DNA of 64,000 nt, from positions 2,294,001 to 2,358,000 of the forward strand of contig CP139918.1 of the NCBI GenBank assembly GCA_034423775.1, in the 5' to 3' direction. Below the pieces are notes generated by a model that worked only from the letters and a program-made list of their open reading frames with translations, made no database searches and was not told the origin of the DNA. Within the stretch, counting starts at the first letter, position 1. Every line of letters begins with the position of its first letter. The DNA is from Alphaproteobacteria bacterium US3C007 (lineage in GTDB: Bacteria > Pseudomonadota > Alphaproteobacteria > Rhodobacterales > Rhodobacteraceae). This document shows positions 32,871 through 42,675 of the stretch, piece after piece. Made by a program: the position numbers and the translations under genes.

Positions 32871-33397
32871 GCCAAAACGTCTGTTGCGGTAGTCTGCACC
32901 GTGTAAAAATCGCGAATGCTGGGATCTGCAAATTCTTCTGCGATAAAATGCTCGGCCAATTTTAAAAGCGGATCCCAATAGCCAGCCACGTTCAGGATGA
33001 TAACGGGTTTGCTGTGCAGCCCCAATTGACGCCATGTCAGAACTTCAAAAAATTCATCAAGCGAGCCTGCGCCGCCGGGCATAAGCACCACAGCATCGCA
33101 ATTCATGAACATCACTTTTTTACGTTCATGCATATTTTCGGTGACAATAAAGCTGCTGAGATCTTGTTTGCCGACTTCAAGCTGCAAAAGATGCGTTGGA
33201 ATCACCCCAAAGGTTTCGCCACCTGCGGCTTGTGCGGCGCGGGCAACATTGCCCATCAAGCCAACATCGCCAGCACCATAGACCAGTCTCCAGCCCCGCT
33301 CTGCAAGCCCGGTGCCCAAAGCGCTGGCCTCTTGGGCATAAATCGGCTTCGCACCGCGGCGCGAGCCGCAGTATACACAGACTGAAAAGCATTGCAT
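32828..33397 (-). CDS. LOG family protein (TIGR00730, nucleoside-5'-monophosphate phosphoribohydrolase)
   Basis: A 189-residue Rossmann-fold protein. VLMPGGAGSLDEFFEVLTW near residues 100-118 is the PGGxGTxxE signature, with Gly-Ser in place of Gly-Thr, and VYCGSRRGA near 8-16 is the N-terminal phosphate site. Family members cleave AMP or cytokinin ribotides to base plus ribose-5-phosphate; many are mislabelled lysine decarboxylase. AAAGGA nine bases upstream supports the ATG at 33397 rather than 33418. The gene is divergent from the LysM gene and shares an overlapping promoter zone with it. Confidence 0.88.
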   Translation of the reverse strand: MQCFSVCVYCGSRRGAKPIYAQEASALGTGLAERGWRLVYGAGDVGLMGNVARAAQAAGGETFGVIPTHLLQLEVGKQDLSSFIVTENMHERKKVMFMNCDAVVLMPGGAGSLDEFFEVLTWRQLGLHSKPVIILNVAGYWDPLLKLAEHFIAEEFADPSIRDFYTVQTTATDVLAYLAALRAENPDQL

Positions 33398-33426
33398 TTT
33401 GGGGTCCTTTTGCGGCATGTCACACT

Positions 33427-33455
33427 TTGACCATGTTTACCTGCAGTGTTATGGT
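33427..33455 (+). promoter_or_regulatory. Candidate sigma-70 promoter of the LysM gene
   Basis: TTGACC at 33427-33432 and TATGGT at 33450-33455 with a 17-base spacer, about 44 bases before the ATG at 33499. Overlaps an oppositely oriented promoter at 33434-33462. Confidence 0.5.
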
Positions 33456-33462
33456 CTCTCAA
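33434..33462 (-). promoter_or_regulatory. Candidate sigma-70 promoter of the LOG-family gene
   Basis: On the minus strand TTGAGA (33462-33457) and TAAACA (33439-33434) are 17 bases apart and about 37 bases before the LOG-gene ATG. The two face-to-face promoters share most of their bases, so RNA polymerase could occupy only one at a time. Confidence 0.4.
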
Positions 33463-33498
33463 TGTTTTATTGGGGTCTGGGGGCTCCGAAGGGTGAAT

Positions 33499-35424
33499 AT
33501 GCAAGAAAACACGTCGCGCGCCAGGCTGCCTGCTTGGATTTTTTTCGCTTTGGCCATGATTGCGGTTATCGGATTTGTGGTTTTTCAACAAAATCGCCCG
33601 TCTGACGTACCGCCAGAGGCGTCTGTGCAGCCGCCTGAGCAGCCTGTGAACAAGGCGATTGAGGCGGTGAAGGATCCCGCAGCACAATCCGAAGAAATAG
33701 CGGATGCACCTGAGAAACAAGCTATAGATACGGATGAAACGCCACCAGGAACAGAATCGGCGCTCGAAAGTGGCGCCCTTGCGGGCAGCGACAGCTTGGT
33801 CGATCAATCGCAGGCTGAGGCAGCCAACGATTCGCCGACAGATCTAACGCCCGCGCAATCCAAAGCTGAAATCGCTGCGGAAGAGACGCGGGCTACAGAA
33901 TCAACCAAAGCGCCAGAGGCCACCGGAGAAGAGGCGGAGGGTGCTGCCGAAGAAGGTGCCGCTGCTGGTGAAGCTGAGGCGCTCCAACCGACCGGCGCGG
34001 CTGGATCACAAACTGGCGCGGCGAAAACCGCCATTGATGATGCGGCAACCGAACCTGAGAATCTGCAAAAGCGACCCGCGGCAGAAGGTACAAATCAAGC
34101 AGAGGCGCCCGTCACACAGCCTGCCGCTGAAGACGTGGGTGCGACAATATCCGCTCAGACGCGCCAAGAGACCGCGCAAGCCGCCACCGAAGAGGCGGCA
34201 GACTTGCCGGCGAAAGAGAAAAAACCCTTGGCTAGGATGCCCCAAATTGAAACCATTCGGATTGAGGCAGATGGTGCCGTTTTGATCGCCGGTTTGGTCG
34301 ACCCCAATCAAGCCGTTGATGTGCTGGTCAATGATGTCGCGCTACTCACGCTTTACGCAGATGGATCTGGGAATTTTGCAGGTTTTTTTGATTTGCCCTA
34401 TAGCAGTGAACTGCGCGTCATTCGGCTGCGCGTTGGGACCGCTGAGGCCTATGTGTTTTCCGATCAAGATGTTTTGGTCTTGCCCACGCAGATTGCCGCG
34501 CCGTTGCCAGAGGCGATCGAAACACCTGATGAAGCGGACATCGAGCTTGCCGAAAACGCAGAGGCACCCCCTGAGGCGACCGCATCCGAGCAGAGCCAGG
34601 CAAATGAGACGTTGCAAGGCGGTTTAGATCTCAGCGGCCTATCAACCAAAAGCAGCAGCGCGGCGTCCGCCGTAGAGGGTCAGGACAACGATAACCAAAG
34701 CGCCTCGGAAGGCGAAACGACCGAAAGCGCGCGCGCCGATCTCGAAAGCCCCGAGGTGCAAAAACCCGCTGACAAACCCAACGCAAAGGCTGCGGAAACG
34801 CCAAAAATTGTAGATGCTGAGCCTGAAGAAACTGCGTCTGCGCAACCCCTATCTGAGGCTCCGGCCAAAAGCTCGGCGGATCCCGCTGCGCCGCCCAAAG
34901 TTTTAATCGCGGATAAAGACGGCGTTCGTGTTGTACAATCCGATGATAGCCTTGACCAAGACGCCATCGCTTTGGATGCGATCAGCTATGATGAGGATGG
35001 CCAAGTTATGCTGTCTGGTCGCAGCAACCCGATGGCTTATCTAAGGATTTATCTTGATAACGCACCGGTTCTTTTGGTGCGCCCGGATGATGATGGCAAC
35101 TGGAAAACCTTGCTCAGCAACGTTGATCCGGGGGTTTATACGCTGCGTATTGATCAGGTGAATGCGGCGGGTAAAGTGATTTCGCGACTTGAAACACCTT
35201 TCAAAAAGGAAAGCCCGCAAAAGCTTCTTACCCATCTCCAAGACACCAAAACCGAGGCGCGGATAAATGTGGTTACGGTGCAGCCTGGATATACGCTTTG
35301 GGCGATAGCGCGCAAACGTTATGGGCGGGGGATTTTATACGTGCGGGTGTTTGAAGCCAATCGTGATAAGATCCGTGATCCTGATTTGATCTATCCGGGG
35401 CAGGTCTTTGATCTCCCCGATTAA
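33499..35424 (+). CDS. Membrane-anchored LysM domain protein with long acidic linker
   Basis: A 641-residue protein. A single membrane helix at about residues 13-30 (WIFFALAMIAVIGFVVF) follows a short positive N-terminus, so most of the chain is periplasmic. Residues 35-245 and 325-480 are Ala/Glu/Pro-rich and probably disordered. Two related beta domains lie at about 250-325 (PQIETIRIEADGAVLIAG) and 488-560 (AISYDEDGQVMLSG). The C-terminus carries a LysM domain (about 590-640; VQPGYTLWAIARKRYG), which binds peptidoglycan. GAAGG upstream supports ATG 33499. Probably an envelope-spanning tether; its exact role is unknown. An ABC exporter gene follows 94 bases downstream. Confidence 0.85.
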   Translation: MQENTSRARLPAWIFFALAMIAVIGFVVFQQNRPSDVPPEASVQPPEQPVNKAIEAVKDPAAQSEEIADAPEKQAIDTDETPPGTESALESGALAGSDSLVDQSQAEAANDSPTDLTPAQSKAEIAAEETRATESTKAPEATGEEAEGAAEEGAAAGEAEALQPTGAAGSQTGAAKTAIDDAATEPENLQKRPAAEGTNQAEAPVTQPAAEDVGATISAQTRQETAQAATEEAADLPAKEKKPLARMPQIETIRIEADGAVLIAGLVDPNQAVDVLVNDVALLTLYADGSGNFAGFFDLPYSSELRVIRLRVGTAEAYVFSDQDVLVLPTQIAAPLPEAIETPDEADIELAENAEAPPEATASEQSQANETLQGGLDLSGLSTKSSSAASAVEGQDNDNQSASEGETTESARADLESPEVQKPADKPNAKAAETPKIVDAEPEETASAQPLSEAPAKSSADPAAPPKVLIADKDGVRVVQSDDSLDQDAIALDAISYDEDGQVMLSGRSNPMAYLRIYLDNAPVLLVRPDDDGNWKTLLSNVDPGVYTLRIDQVNAAGKVISRLETPFKKESPQKLLTHLQDTKTEARINVVTVQPGYTLWAIARKRYGRGILYVRVFEANRDKIRDPDLIYPGQVFDLPD

Positions 35425-35518
35425 GGCGTTTCGAATAGGTCTGGCAGGCCTCTTCTGGTGAGAGCTGTACCACGTGTTGAGAAACGGTTCACCAAAACCG
35501 TGTTAAAGGATATGTTCC

Positions 35519-37351
35519 ATGTCACCCAGCATAAAATCTGACCGAGAGCTTAATCAGGAAGAAAAGCGCTCGGCTCTGCGCACCATCCGGCGCGTCGGCC
35601 CCTATCTGTGGCCGCGGGATAATTCAGCGGTTAAAACCCGCTTAATCGTATCGATGCTGTTGCTGGTGCTGGCAAAGCTCATTTCGGCTGGAACGCCTTT
35701 TTTATATGGATATACGGTTGATAGTCTGGTGTCGCCCGACGCGTCCTTATTCGTGATTGGTGCGATTGGATTGATTGTTGCTTATGGACTGGCGCGGGTG
35801 CTTAGCAATGGCTTTCAGCAATTGCGCGATGTGGTATTTGCCCCGGTTGCGCAGCGCGCGCTGCGCTCATTGGCGCTGGAAACATTTCAGCATATTCACA
35901 ATCTGTCGATGCGCTATCATATCACGCGGCGCACGGGTGGCCTTAGCCGGATTATCGAACGGGGTGTCAAGGGCGTTGAGTTTCTGCTGCGCTATTTGGT
36001 GTTTTCAATCGGTCCCTTGGCGTTAGAGCTGGTTTTACTTTCGGTCTTTTTGCTGTGGAAACTGGATTTATGGTATGTTTTGGTGCTGTTCGGCACGATT
36101 GCGGTCTATGTTTGGTTTACCTTTAAAGTCACCGAATACAGGGTGAAATTGCGCCGAGAAATGAACGAACAGGATACAGATGCGGCGCAAAAAGCCATCG
36201 ACAGCCTGTTGAATTTTGAAACTGTTAAATATTTTGGCGCCGAAGCGCGCGAGGCAAAACGCTATGATGCGGCGATGGCCGGCTATGAAGCCGCTGCGTT
36301 GAAAACCAGTTATTCGCTGGCGGCGTTGAATTTTGGTCAAGCGCTTCTGATCACGGCTGGATTGACGATTGTGATGGTGATGGCGGGCTTACAAGTGCGC
36401 GCTGGTGCGCTCACCGTGGGTGATTTTGTGATGGTCAATGCGGTGATGATCCAAATCACCATGCCGTTGAATTTCTTGGGCACAGTGTATCGGGAAATAC
36501 GTCAGGCCTTGGTCGATATGGGCCAGATGTTTGATCTTTTAGAGCAACCAAAAGAAATCACCACGAAGCCGGGAGCACCTGATCTGAAGGTCACCGGGGG
36601 CAACATTTCGCTGCGCAATATCGCATTTTCATATGAAGCGGGTCGGCAAATTTTGCGCGATGTGTCGCTCGATATTCCAGCCGGTCAGACCGTTGCAATC
36701 GTGGGCTCATCCGGATCGGGAAAATCAACCATTGGACGACTTTTATTTCGGTTTTACGATGTCACGGGGGGGGCGCTCAGCATCGACAATCAAGATGTGC
36801 GCGATGTGACGCAAAGCAGTTTGCAAAACGCGATCGGAGTGGTGCCGCAAGACACGGTGCTGTTCAATGATACAATTCTATACAACATCGCCTATGGGCG
36901 CGATGGGGCCAGCCGCGCGGATGTAGAGCAGGCCGCTCGCGATGCCCAGATTCACGCGTTTATCCAATCTTTGCCCGAGGGGTATGATACCGTTGTAGGA
37001 GAGCGCGGGCTGAAGCTGTCGGGCGGTGAAAAGCAACGGGTAGGGATCGCGCGTACGCTTTTGAAAAACCCTCCTATTTTATTGTTGGATGAAGCCACAA
37101 GCGCGTTAGACAGCGAGACTGAGCATGAAATTCAAGGCGCTTTGGCGCAAGCGGGCCTTGGACGCACGGTGATTGTGATTGCGCATCGTCTGTCAACCGT
37201 CGCCGAAGCCGATATGATTGTTGTGCTCGAGAATGGGGTGGTTGTTGAAACCGGCAGGCATGAGGCATTGCTTGCCAAAGCCGGCCGCTATTATGATTTA
37301 TGGATGTTGCAAAGCGCTGAGCAAGACAGCGATCAACGCGCCCAAGCGTGA
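35519..37351 (+). CDS. ABC transporter of the Atm1/HMT1 type (fused permease and ATPase)
   Basis: A 610-residue half-transporter that should act as a homodimer. Six membrane helices (about residues 40-320) precede a nucleotide-binding domain with Walker A GSSGSGKST at 396-404, signature LSGGEKQR at about 500-507 and Walker B ILLLDEA near 518-524. The SLLNFETVKYFGAE stretch near 227-240 is the glutathione-binding signature of Atm1/ABCB7 exporters, which move glutathione-linked sulfur or Fe-S precursors, or heavy-metal-glutathione complexes. No Fe-S assembly gene is next to it. Confidence 0.9.
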   Translation: MSPSIKSDRELNQEEKRSALRTIRRVGPYLWPRDNSAVKTRLIVSMLLLVLAKLISAGTPFLYGYTVDSLVSPDASLFVIGAIGLIVAYGLARVLSNGFQQLRDVVFAPVAQRALRSLALETFQHIHNLSMRYHITRRTGGLSRIIERGVKGVEFLLRYLVFSIGPLALELVLLSVFLLWKLDLWYVLVLFGTIAVYVWFTFKVTEYRVKLRREMNEQDTDAAQKAIDSLLNFETVKYFGAEAREAKRYDAAMAGYEAAALKTSYSLAALNFGQALLITAGLTIVMVMAGLQVRAGALTVGDFVMVNAVMIQITMPLNFLGTVYREIRQALVDMGQMFDLLEQPKEITTKPGAPDLKVTGGNISLRNIAFSYEAGRQILRDVSLDIPAGQTVAIVGSSGSGKSTIGRLLFRFYDVTGGALSIDNQDVRDVTQSSLQNAIGVVPQDTVLFNDTILYNIAYGRDGASRADVEQAARDAQIHAFIQSLPEGYDTVVGERGLKLSGGEKQRVGIARTLLKNPPILLLDEATSALDSETEHEIQGALAQAGLGRTVIVIAHRLSTVAEADMIVVLENGVVVETGRHEALLAKAGRYYDLWMLQSAEQDSDQRAQA

Positions 37352-37519
37352 GGCTGCTTGGGTGAGCGGAGGCACGCGTCGGTTTTGCTGGGTAAGCTGA
37401 CGGAATGGCATTTCGGCGCACCGGCTTGGCGCGAAAAATACCTCAATTAGCTGCACATAGCGTTCCCGCTTGATCACGCGCGCTTGGTTGCCCAAGCAGC
37501 GGCGTTTGCAATGCTAAAG

Positions 37520-37536
37520 GCACCTTGCTCAGGTGC
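37520..37536 (-). terminator. Weak hairpin after the RND permease gene
   Basis: GCACCT-N5-AGGTGC lies nine bases beyond the permease stop on the minus strand. Only a short CTTT tract follows, so efficient intrinsic termination is doubtful. Confidence 0.25.
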
Positions 37537-37544
37537 AGCCCGCC

Positions 37545-40500
37545 TTACTCGGCGGCTTGCAATCCATCAGCTGATTTGCCGGTCGCGGTTTTTTTAAGCT
37601 TTTGGGCGACGGGCGTATCGATGAGGTCATCCCAGATAATTTCTGGTTGTTTGAGGCGTTTTGCCATGCGATTAAGCGCCCAGTCGCGCGCAATATCGGC
37701 TTGCCGTGACACGCCGAGCACGGCCAGCGCCCGCGCGATCCAAACGATATAGGTAACCACCCAATAGCGCGCGGCCAACAAAGAGGGGGTAAGCAGCAAG
37801 GTGAGAACCGTCGCGATACCCAGCCCGAATACCACCGCCGTGGCCAGTTGTTTCCACCAAAGCGCGGTCGGGCTGTCGATAGAATAGCCGCCATTGATAA
37901 AATCAAGGCTCAGCCCAAACATCATTGGCGCCAATCCGGCCATGGTCGTGATGGTGGTGAGCAAAACAGGTCTGATGCGCTGTTCGGCGGTTCTGATAAT
38001 GGCTTCGATGCGCGGCATATAACGAGAGAGTTCTTGGTAGGTGTCGATCAAAACAATGTTGTTATTCACAACGATGCCCGCCAGGGCAACGATTCCCGTA
38101 CCGGTCATGATGATCGAAAAGGCCTGCTGCATCACCAGCATCCCAATCAGAACGCCAACCGTTGATAACACCACGGCCAGCAACACGATGAACGAATTGA
38201 AAAAGCTATTGAACTGCGCCAGTAGAATAATGAACATCAAGGCCAAAGCCGCGATGAAAGCTTTCGATAAAAACGCTTGGCTTTCGGCTTCATCCTCTTG
38301 ATCCCCGGTCCATTCCCAACTGACACCTGGTGGAAGCGGGTTGGCCTCTAAATAGCGGGTAAGAAAAGCAATCCGTTCATTGGCATTGATCAAAATGTCT
38401 TTTTCAACCCCAGCGGCGTCCGTTTCACTGCGCGACAATCCGGGCAGTACGCCGGCTTTGATGTCAAAATACCTTTTTTGATCAATGCGATTGATTTCAG
38501 CCAGTTTTTGAACCGGCTGGCGGGTGATGAAATTCGACAGGGGCACCAATCCCTCTCGGGTGCGCAATTTTAAACCGTCAAGCGTGCTGAGCACGCGGTC
38601 TTTTTCGGGAAGGCGCACGCGGATCTCAATTTCTTCATCGCTGGTTTCCACGCGCATCGTATCTAGCAAAATTCCGCGGGTGACCAATTGCACCATGGCC
38701 CCAACCGTGGCCACATCGGCGCCATAGCGCCCTGCTTTTTCAACATCGACGTCAATTTGCCAATCAATGCCGGGCAGGGGCCGCGTGTCTTCCACCAAAG
38801 TCAGCCCTTCGGTTTGGTCAAATACGTTTCGCATTTCTTGGGTGACGCGCAGCAATTCGGGCCAATTATCCCCCGTAAGCCGCAAATGCACCGGTTTATT
38901 GCTGGCCGGTCCGCGTTCGATCCCGAGCACTTCTATTTGGATGCCCGGCAGCTCTTCAAGCGCTGCTATCAGCTCTTTCATGATCAGATTGCCGTCAAGC
39001 TCGGGGCGATCCCGGCGGTTTTCCCATGGGATGGTTTCAAGCTGAATTTGCGCAATCGTGTCTTTGGGCTTTTCAGCGCCCGAGGTGTTTTGATTTAACC
39101 CACCCGCCCCGGCGAAGGCAAAGACCGATTCAACCCCCGGATGGGCCAGAACGATTGCTTCAGCTTCTTTGAGAATCCGGTCTTTTTCGGGTAAAGACAG
39201 GTTGCCGCGGGCCTTCACATAAACAATCGCTTGCTCGGGTTCGGATTCGACGAAAAATTCCACCCCTCGATTGTTTTCGCCAAAATACTCAAAGACCGAA
39301 AAGGCAAAGAAAAACACGCCGAAGATCATCACCAGCGGCATTATCGGGTTCGCGACCATCAGCTTAACCAAAAATCCAAAATTGGTACGTCGATAGCCTG
39401 AGCGTACCTTTTTTGCTGCGCGGTGAATTTTGGCGGCGCCCATGGCGACCGAGGCGGCAAATGCCGCCAAAAGGAACATAAGCGCTCCGGGCAAGGCTGC
39501 CAGGGCGCCCATACTGGCCGCGTCTAGCCCAAAAAGATAATCTGGATTGACGGTTTGCATCGCGCCAAGGAACATCGCGTAAATGCACACAGGCACCAAA
39601 GCCGCGCGCAGGATCCAAGGCAGGCGCGCGCGCAGCACCGCCGCCGCGCCATCAAAGCCGCGACCCATACGCCCTGACACCCCCCCGACCACCGGCAAAT
39701 AGACCAAGGCAACGATCAAAGATGCTGAAAGAACAAAGATCAAAGTGACGGGTAACATGCCCATGAATTGTCCAGGAACGCCCGGCCAAAACAGCATTGG
39801 CAAAAAGGCGCATAAGGTTGTAGCGGTTGAACTGACCACCGGCCAGAACATGCGTTTGGCGGCCTCTACATAGGCGCGCATTGGCCCTTCGCCTTCGGTG
39901 ATGCGCTTATCGGCATATTCCACCACGACGATTGCCCCATCCACCAGCATGCCCACCGCCAAAATAAGGCCGAACATCACAATGTTTGAGATCGTAATGC
40001 CCATAACCGCGAGCAGAACGAAGCAGAGTAGAAACGATGTGGGTATTGCAAAGCCCACCAAAAGCGCGGCCCGCGTTCCCAAAGATGCCAGCACCACGAT
40101 CATCACCAAAGCGATGGCCGTGAGCACCGAGCCTTCAAGCTGCGACACCATGCTGGCCACCACGCGCGATTGATCGTTTGAGCTACCAATATCCACCGCC
40201 GCGCGCAGCTCTGGGGGCCAGGTAGTCTCTGCTTCTTCAATCAGGGCGCGGATCGCCGCGGCAGTTTTGATTAAATTAAAGCCTTTGCGTTTCACCACTT
40301 GCAACGCCACGGTTGTTTCGCCGTTATAGCGCGCGGTTCCCACGCGGTCTTCAAAGGTCAGACGAATATCCGCCAAATCGCCCAGCGTGATGACGCGGTC
40401 ACCATTGGTTTTGACGGGCAAATTGTAAATATCGCGCGGCTCGTCAAAGCTTGAGGGGATCTTGACCGAAAACGAACCTTGCGCGGTATCAACTTCACCC

Positions 40501-41144
40501 GCAGCGATCAATTGGTTGTTGTTACGGACCACCGAAATAAGCTCTCCCGCGGTGACATTATAGGCCTCTAACCGCAACGGATCGATCACAACTTCCATCA
40601 TTTCCTTGCGATTTCCGGCGATCACCGCCTCTAGAACCGCATCCATACCTTCGATCTCTTCCTGTAGATCTTCGGCGATGCGCGTCATCGTGCGCTCTGG
40701 CACATTGCCGGTAAGATTCACGATAATGATCGGAAATTCAGAAAAATTTATTTCATTGATCGAATATTTTTCGGCGCCTTCGGGAAACAAAGCTTCCGCC
40801 GCATTCATCGCATCGCGGGCATCGGCCATGGTTTTGGCTTTATCCCAGCCAAATTCGAATTCGATTGCCACACCGGCATAGTTTTCCGCGGCGGTTGCGG
40901 TCATTCTTTTTAACCCGTCCAGGTCCGCCAATTCGGTTTCTATTGGCCGCACCAAAAGCGCTTCACTATCGGCGGCGGAAATGCCCGGAAAAACCACCGA
41001 AACGAACAGCACAGGGATTTCGATGTCGGGCTCGCCCTCTTTTGGCAATGTGGTATAGGCAAAAATGCCCGCCGTCAGCGATAACGCAATCATCGCAAGG
41101 ATCATGCGGGCGCGTTCAGCGGCCCAGTCAACGAGGCCGGTCAT
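37545..41144 (-). CDS. RND family efflux permease
   Basis: A 1199-residue inner-membrane proton-driven exporter. The N-terminal helix, the large periplasmic loop, the conserved GMLVDGAIVVVEYAD of helix 4 (near residues 403-417) and the C-terminal repeat (GIVVNNNIVLIDTY near 1013-1026) define the fold. About 120 residues (roughly 490-610) between the two halves hold extra hydrophobic segments and a basic loop, making the protein longer than the usual 1030-1060. The second-half equivalent of the helix 4 acidic motif has Asn residues. The gene overlaps the membrane fusion protein gene by four bases (ATGA). No outer-membrane channel gene is adjacent. Substrate unknown. Confidence 0.9.
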   Translation of the reverse strand: MTGLVDWAAERARMILAMIALSLTAGIFAYTTLPKEGEPDIEIPVLFVSVVFPGISAADSEALLVRPIETELADLDGLKRMTATAAENYAGVAIEFEFGWDKAKTMADARDAMNAAEALFPEGAEKYSINEINFSEFPIIIVNLTGNVPERTMTRIAEDLQEEIEGMDAVLEAVIAGNRKEMMEVVIDPLRLEAYNVTAGELISVVRNNNQLIAAGEVDTAQGSFSVKIPSSFDEPRDIYNLPVKTNGDRVITLGDLADIRLTFEDRVGTARYNGETTVALQVVKRKGFNLIKTAAAIRALIEEAETTWPPELRAAVDIGSSNDQSRVVASMVSQLEGSVLTAIALVMIVVLASLGTRAALLVGFAIPTSFLLCFVLLAVMGITISNIVMFGLILAVGMLVDGAIVVVEYADKRITEGEGPMRAYVEAAKRMFWPVVSSTATTLCAFLPMLFWPGVPGQFMGMLPVTLIFVLSASLIVALVYLPVVGGVSGRMGRGFDGAAAVLRARLPWILRAALVPVCIYAMFLGAMQTVNPDYLFGLDAASMGALAALPGALMFLLAAFAASVAMGAAKIHRAAKKVRSGYRRTNFGFLVKLMVANPIMPLVMIFGVFFFAFSVFEYFGENNRGVEFFVESEPEQAIVYVKARGNLSLPEKDRILKEAEAIVLAHPGVESVFAFAGAGGLNQNTSGAEKPKDTIAQIQLETIPWENRRDRPELDGNLIMKELIAALEELPGIQIEVLGIERGPASNKPVHLRLTGDNWPELLRVTQEMRNVFDQTEGLTLVEDTRPLPGIDWQIDVDVEKAGRYGADVATVGAMVQLVTRGILLDTMRVETSDEEIEIRVRLPEKDRVLSTLDGLKLRTREGLVPLSNFITRQPVQKLAEINRIDQKRYFDIKAGVLPGLSRSETDAAGVEKDILINANERIAFLTRYLEANPLPPGVSWEWTGDQEDEAESQAFLSKAFIAALALMFIILLAQFNSFFNSFIVLLAVVLSTVGVLIGMLVMQQAFSIIMTGTGIVALAGIVVNNNIVLIDTYQELSRYMPRIEAIIRTAEQRIRPVLLTTITTMAGLAPMMFGLSLDFINGGYSIDSPTALWWKQLATAVVFGLGIATVLTLLLTPSLLAARYWVVTYIVWIARALAVLGVSRQADIARDWALNRMAKRLKQPEIIWDDLIDTPVAQKLKKTATGKSADGLQAAE

Positions 41145-42478
41145 TGAAGAGCCTCACGATAGCTTGGCGCGACAAGAACGCCGCTATTCACGTATTCCTG
41201 GCCCACCAGAATAACCGTTGCTTGATTTGGCAAGCCTTTCAACCAAGCCCCTTCAGCGGTATCGCGCAACAACGTGACGGGGGCGAAATCAGCCCGGTTT
41301 TTTTCGTCGATGAGGCGTACGCCTAGGCGCCCGTCATCGTTCAGCGTCAAGGCAGATTGGGGCAGTAAATGCGCCATTGTCCCCTCTGAGGCCACCATAA
41401 TTTCCGCTGTTTGGCCATCGCTTATGGACAAGTTTGGGTTGGGAACATCAATATCAATTCGAAACGTTCGGGTGAGCGTATCGGCCGAGCGCGATACAAA
41501 GCTCACTTCGCCTACCACCTCTTGACCCGAAATCAGCTTGCTGCGCGCTTTGGCCCCCAGCGCAACGCGGGCGATATCGGTTTCGGGGACATATCCGACC
41601 AGTTTGATAGGATCCAATTGGATGATCGTGGCGCATAAGGCACCGGGCTGCATCAGACTGCCCAGCTCGGCACTATCAGTTTCAAGAAGGCCTTCAAAGG
41701 GGGCCTTTAAGGTTAATTTATCAATCTCTTGCTCGGCGACCGCCACGCCAGCTTCGGCGCTTTCAATCAAAGAACGGGTGGTGCTGAACGCCGCCTTGGC
41801 TGCCGCGATGCGCGCTTCGGCTGTGCGCATACTGGCTTCTGCTGCCGCAACACGGGTCTCCGAGGCAAAGCCGCCTTTTGATAGCTTTTCGGCCGCATTA
41901 AGGTTGATTTCGGCTTCTTGCTGCTTGGCTTGTGCTTCGGTGAGGTTCGCCTGATTGCCCGCAACCTTGCCGCGCGCCTCGGCCAGCCGTGCCTTTGCAT
42001 CTGTGAGCTGCGCGTTGCGGGTGCCGGGGGCCAGTTGACATAGAATATCGCCTTTGGTTATTTGGCTGCCCTTGCGTAACGGCTCCGAAATTATTTGACC
42101 CGTGGTTTCTGCGCGCAGTTCGACTTGCCGCGCCGCCTCGGTTTGCCCGCGTAAAATCACCGCGCTGTCTAATTCAACGGCTTGGGATTTGATTGCAATC
42201 ACTTTGATTGCCAGATCCTGCTCGGCTTCTTCACCCTCTTGCGCCTTTTGCTGCGCTTGTGCGGTGGCTGGCTGTTGGGTTTCAGCGATGTTTGTCAGCT
42301 CATCGCCGGGCGTCACCTTGGCGGCGTTGACCTCTGCCTGATCGGTGGGAAGGGCTGCATCGAGCAAGGTTTCAATTGGGGCCCCTTTTGAGACTTTAAT
42401 GACCGCGTCGCGCTCAAAAACCAGCAGATATAGCGCCCCTGCTACAATAATAGCGGATAATAATGATATCACGCGCAT
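41141..42478 (-). CDS. RND efflux membrane fusion protein
   Basis: A 445-residue periplasmic adaptor with an N-terminal membrane anchor (about residues 4-22), a Gln/Glu-rich linker, a first lipoyl half (VELRAETTGQIIS near 120-132), a long alpha-helical hairpin (about 150-250, rich in Ala/Glu/Lys), the second lipoyl half (KLTLKAPFEGLLE near 262-274) and a beta-barrel domain. It links the RND permease to an outer-membrane channel. ATG 42478 is chosen because AGGAG lies nine bases upstream; TTG 42484 is an alternative. Translationally coupled to the permease. Confidence 0.9.
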   Translation of the reverse strand: MRVISLLSAIIVAGALYLLVFERDAVIKVSKGAPIETLLDAALPTDQAEVNAAKVTPGDELTNIAETQQPATAQAQQKAQEGEEAEQDLAIKVIAIKSQAVELDSAVILRGQTEAARQVELRAETTGQIISEPLRKGSQITKGDILCQLAPGTRNAQLTDAKARLAEARGKVAGNQANLTEAQAKQQEAEINLNAAEKLSKGGFASETRVAAAEASMRTAEARIAAAKAAFSTTRSLIESAEAGVAVAEQEIDKLTLKAPFEGLLETDSAELGSLMQPGALCATIIQLDPIKLVGYVPETDIARVALGAKARSKLISGQEVVGEVSFVSRSADTLTRTFRIDIDVPNPNLSISDGQTAEIMVASEGTMAHLLPQSALTLNDDGRLGVRLIDEKNRADFAPVTLLRDTAEGAWLKGLPNQATVILVGQEYVNSGVLVAPSYREALQ

Positions 42479-42675
42479 ACTCAAAAACTCCTACTTATAC
42501 AGAACACTCAAAAGGGCCAATGCATGGTTTATATCCTGTGCAACACGGTATTTAGACCTTCTGATTGCAAATAGGCCTTTGTTATACATGTTGCAAGGTT
42601 TGCGCCCGTCTTTCGCTCTTGGCAGTTGCCAGAAGACAAGGTAAGACGAGGCGGTGAAGAAAAAAGAGGCATATT

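Noticed and set aside
33196..33498. Upstream extension of the LysM protein frame
   Set aside because: It runs antisense through the LOG-family gene and has no membrane anchor; ATG 33499 with a good ribosome site gives a standard anchored protein.
38688..39098. Long open frame antisense to the RND permease gene
   Set aside because: It is one of many antisense frames in GC-rich coding DNA; the product is not protein-like and the RND gene on the other strand is certain.
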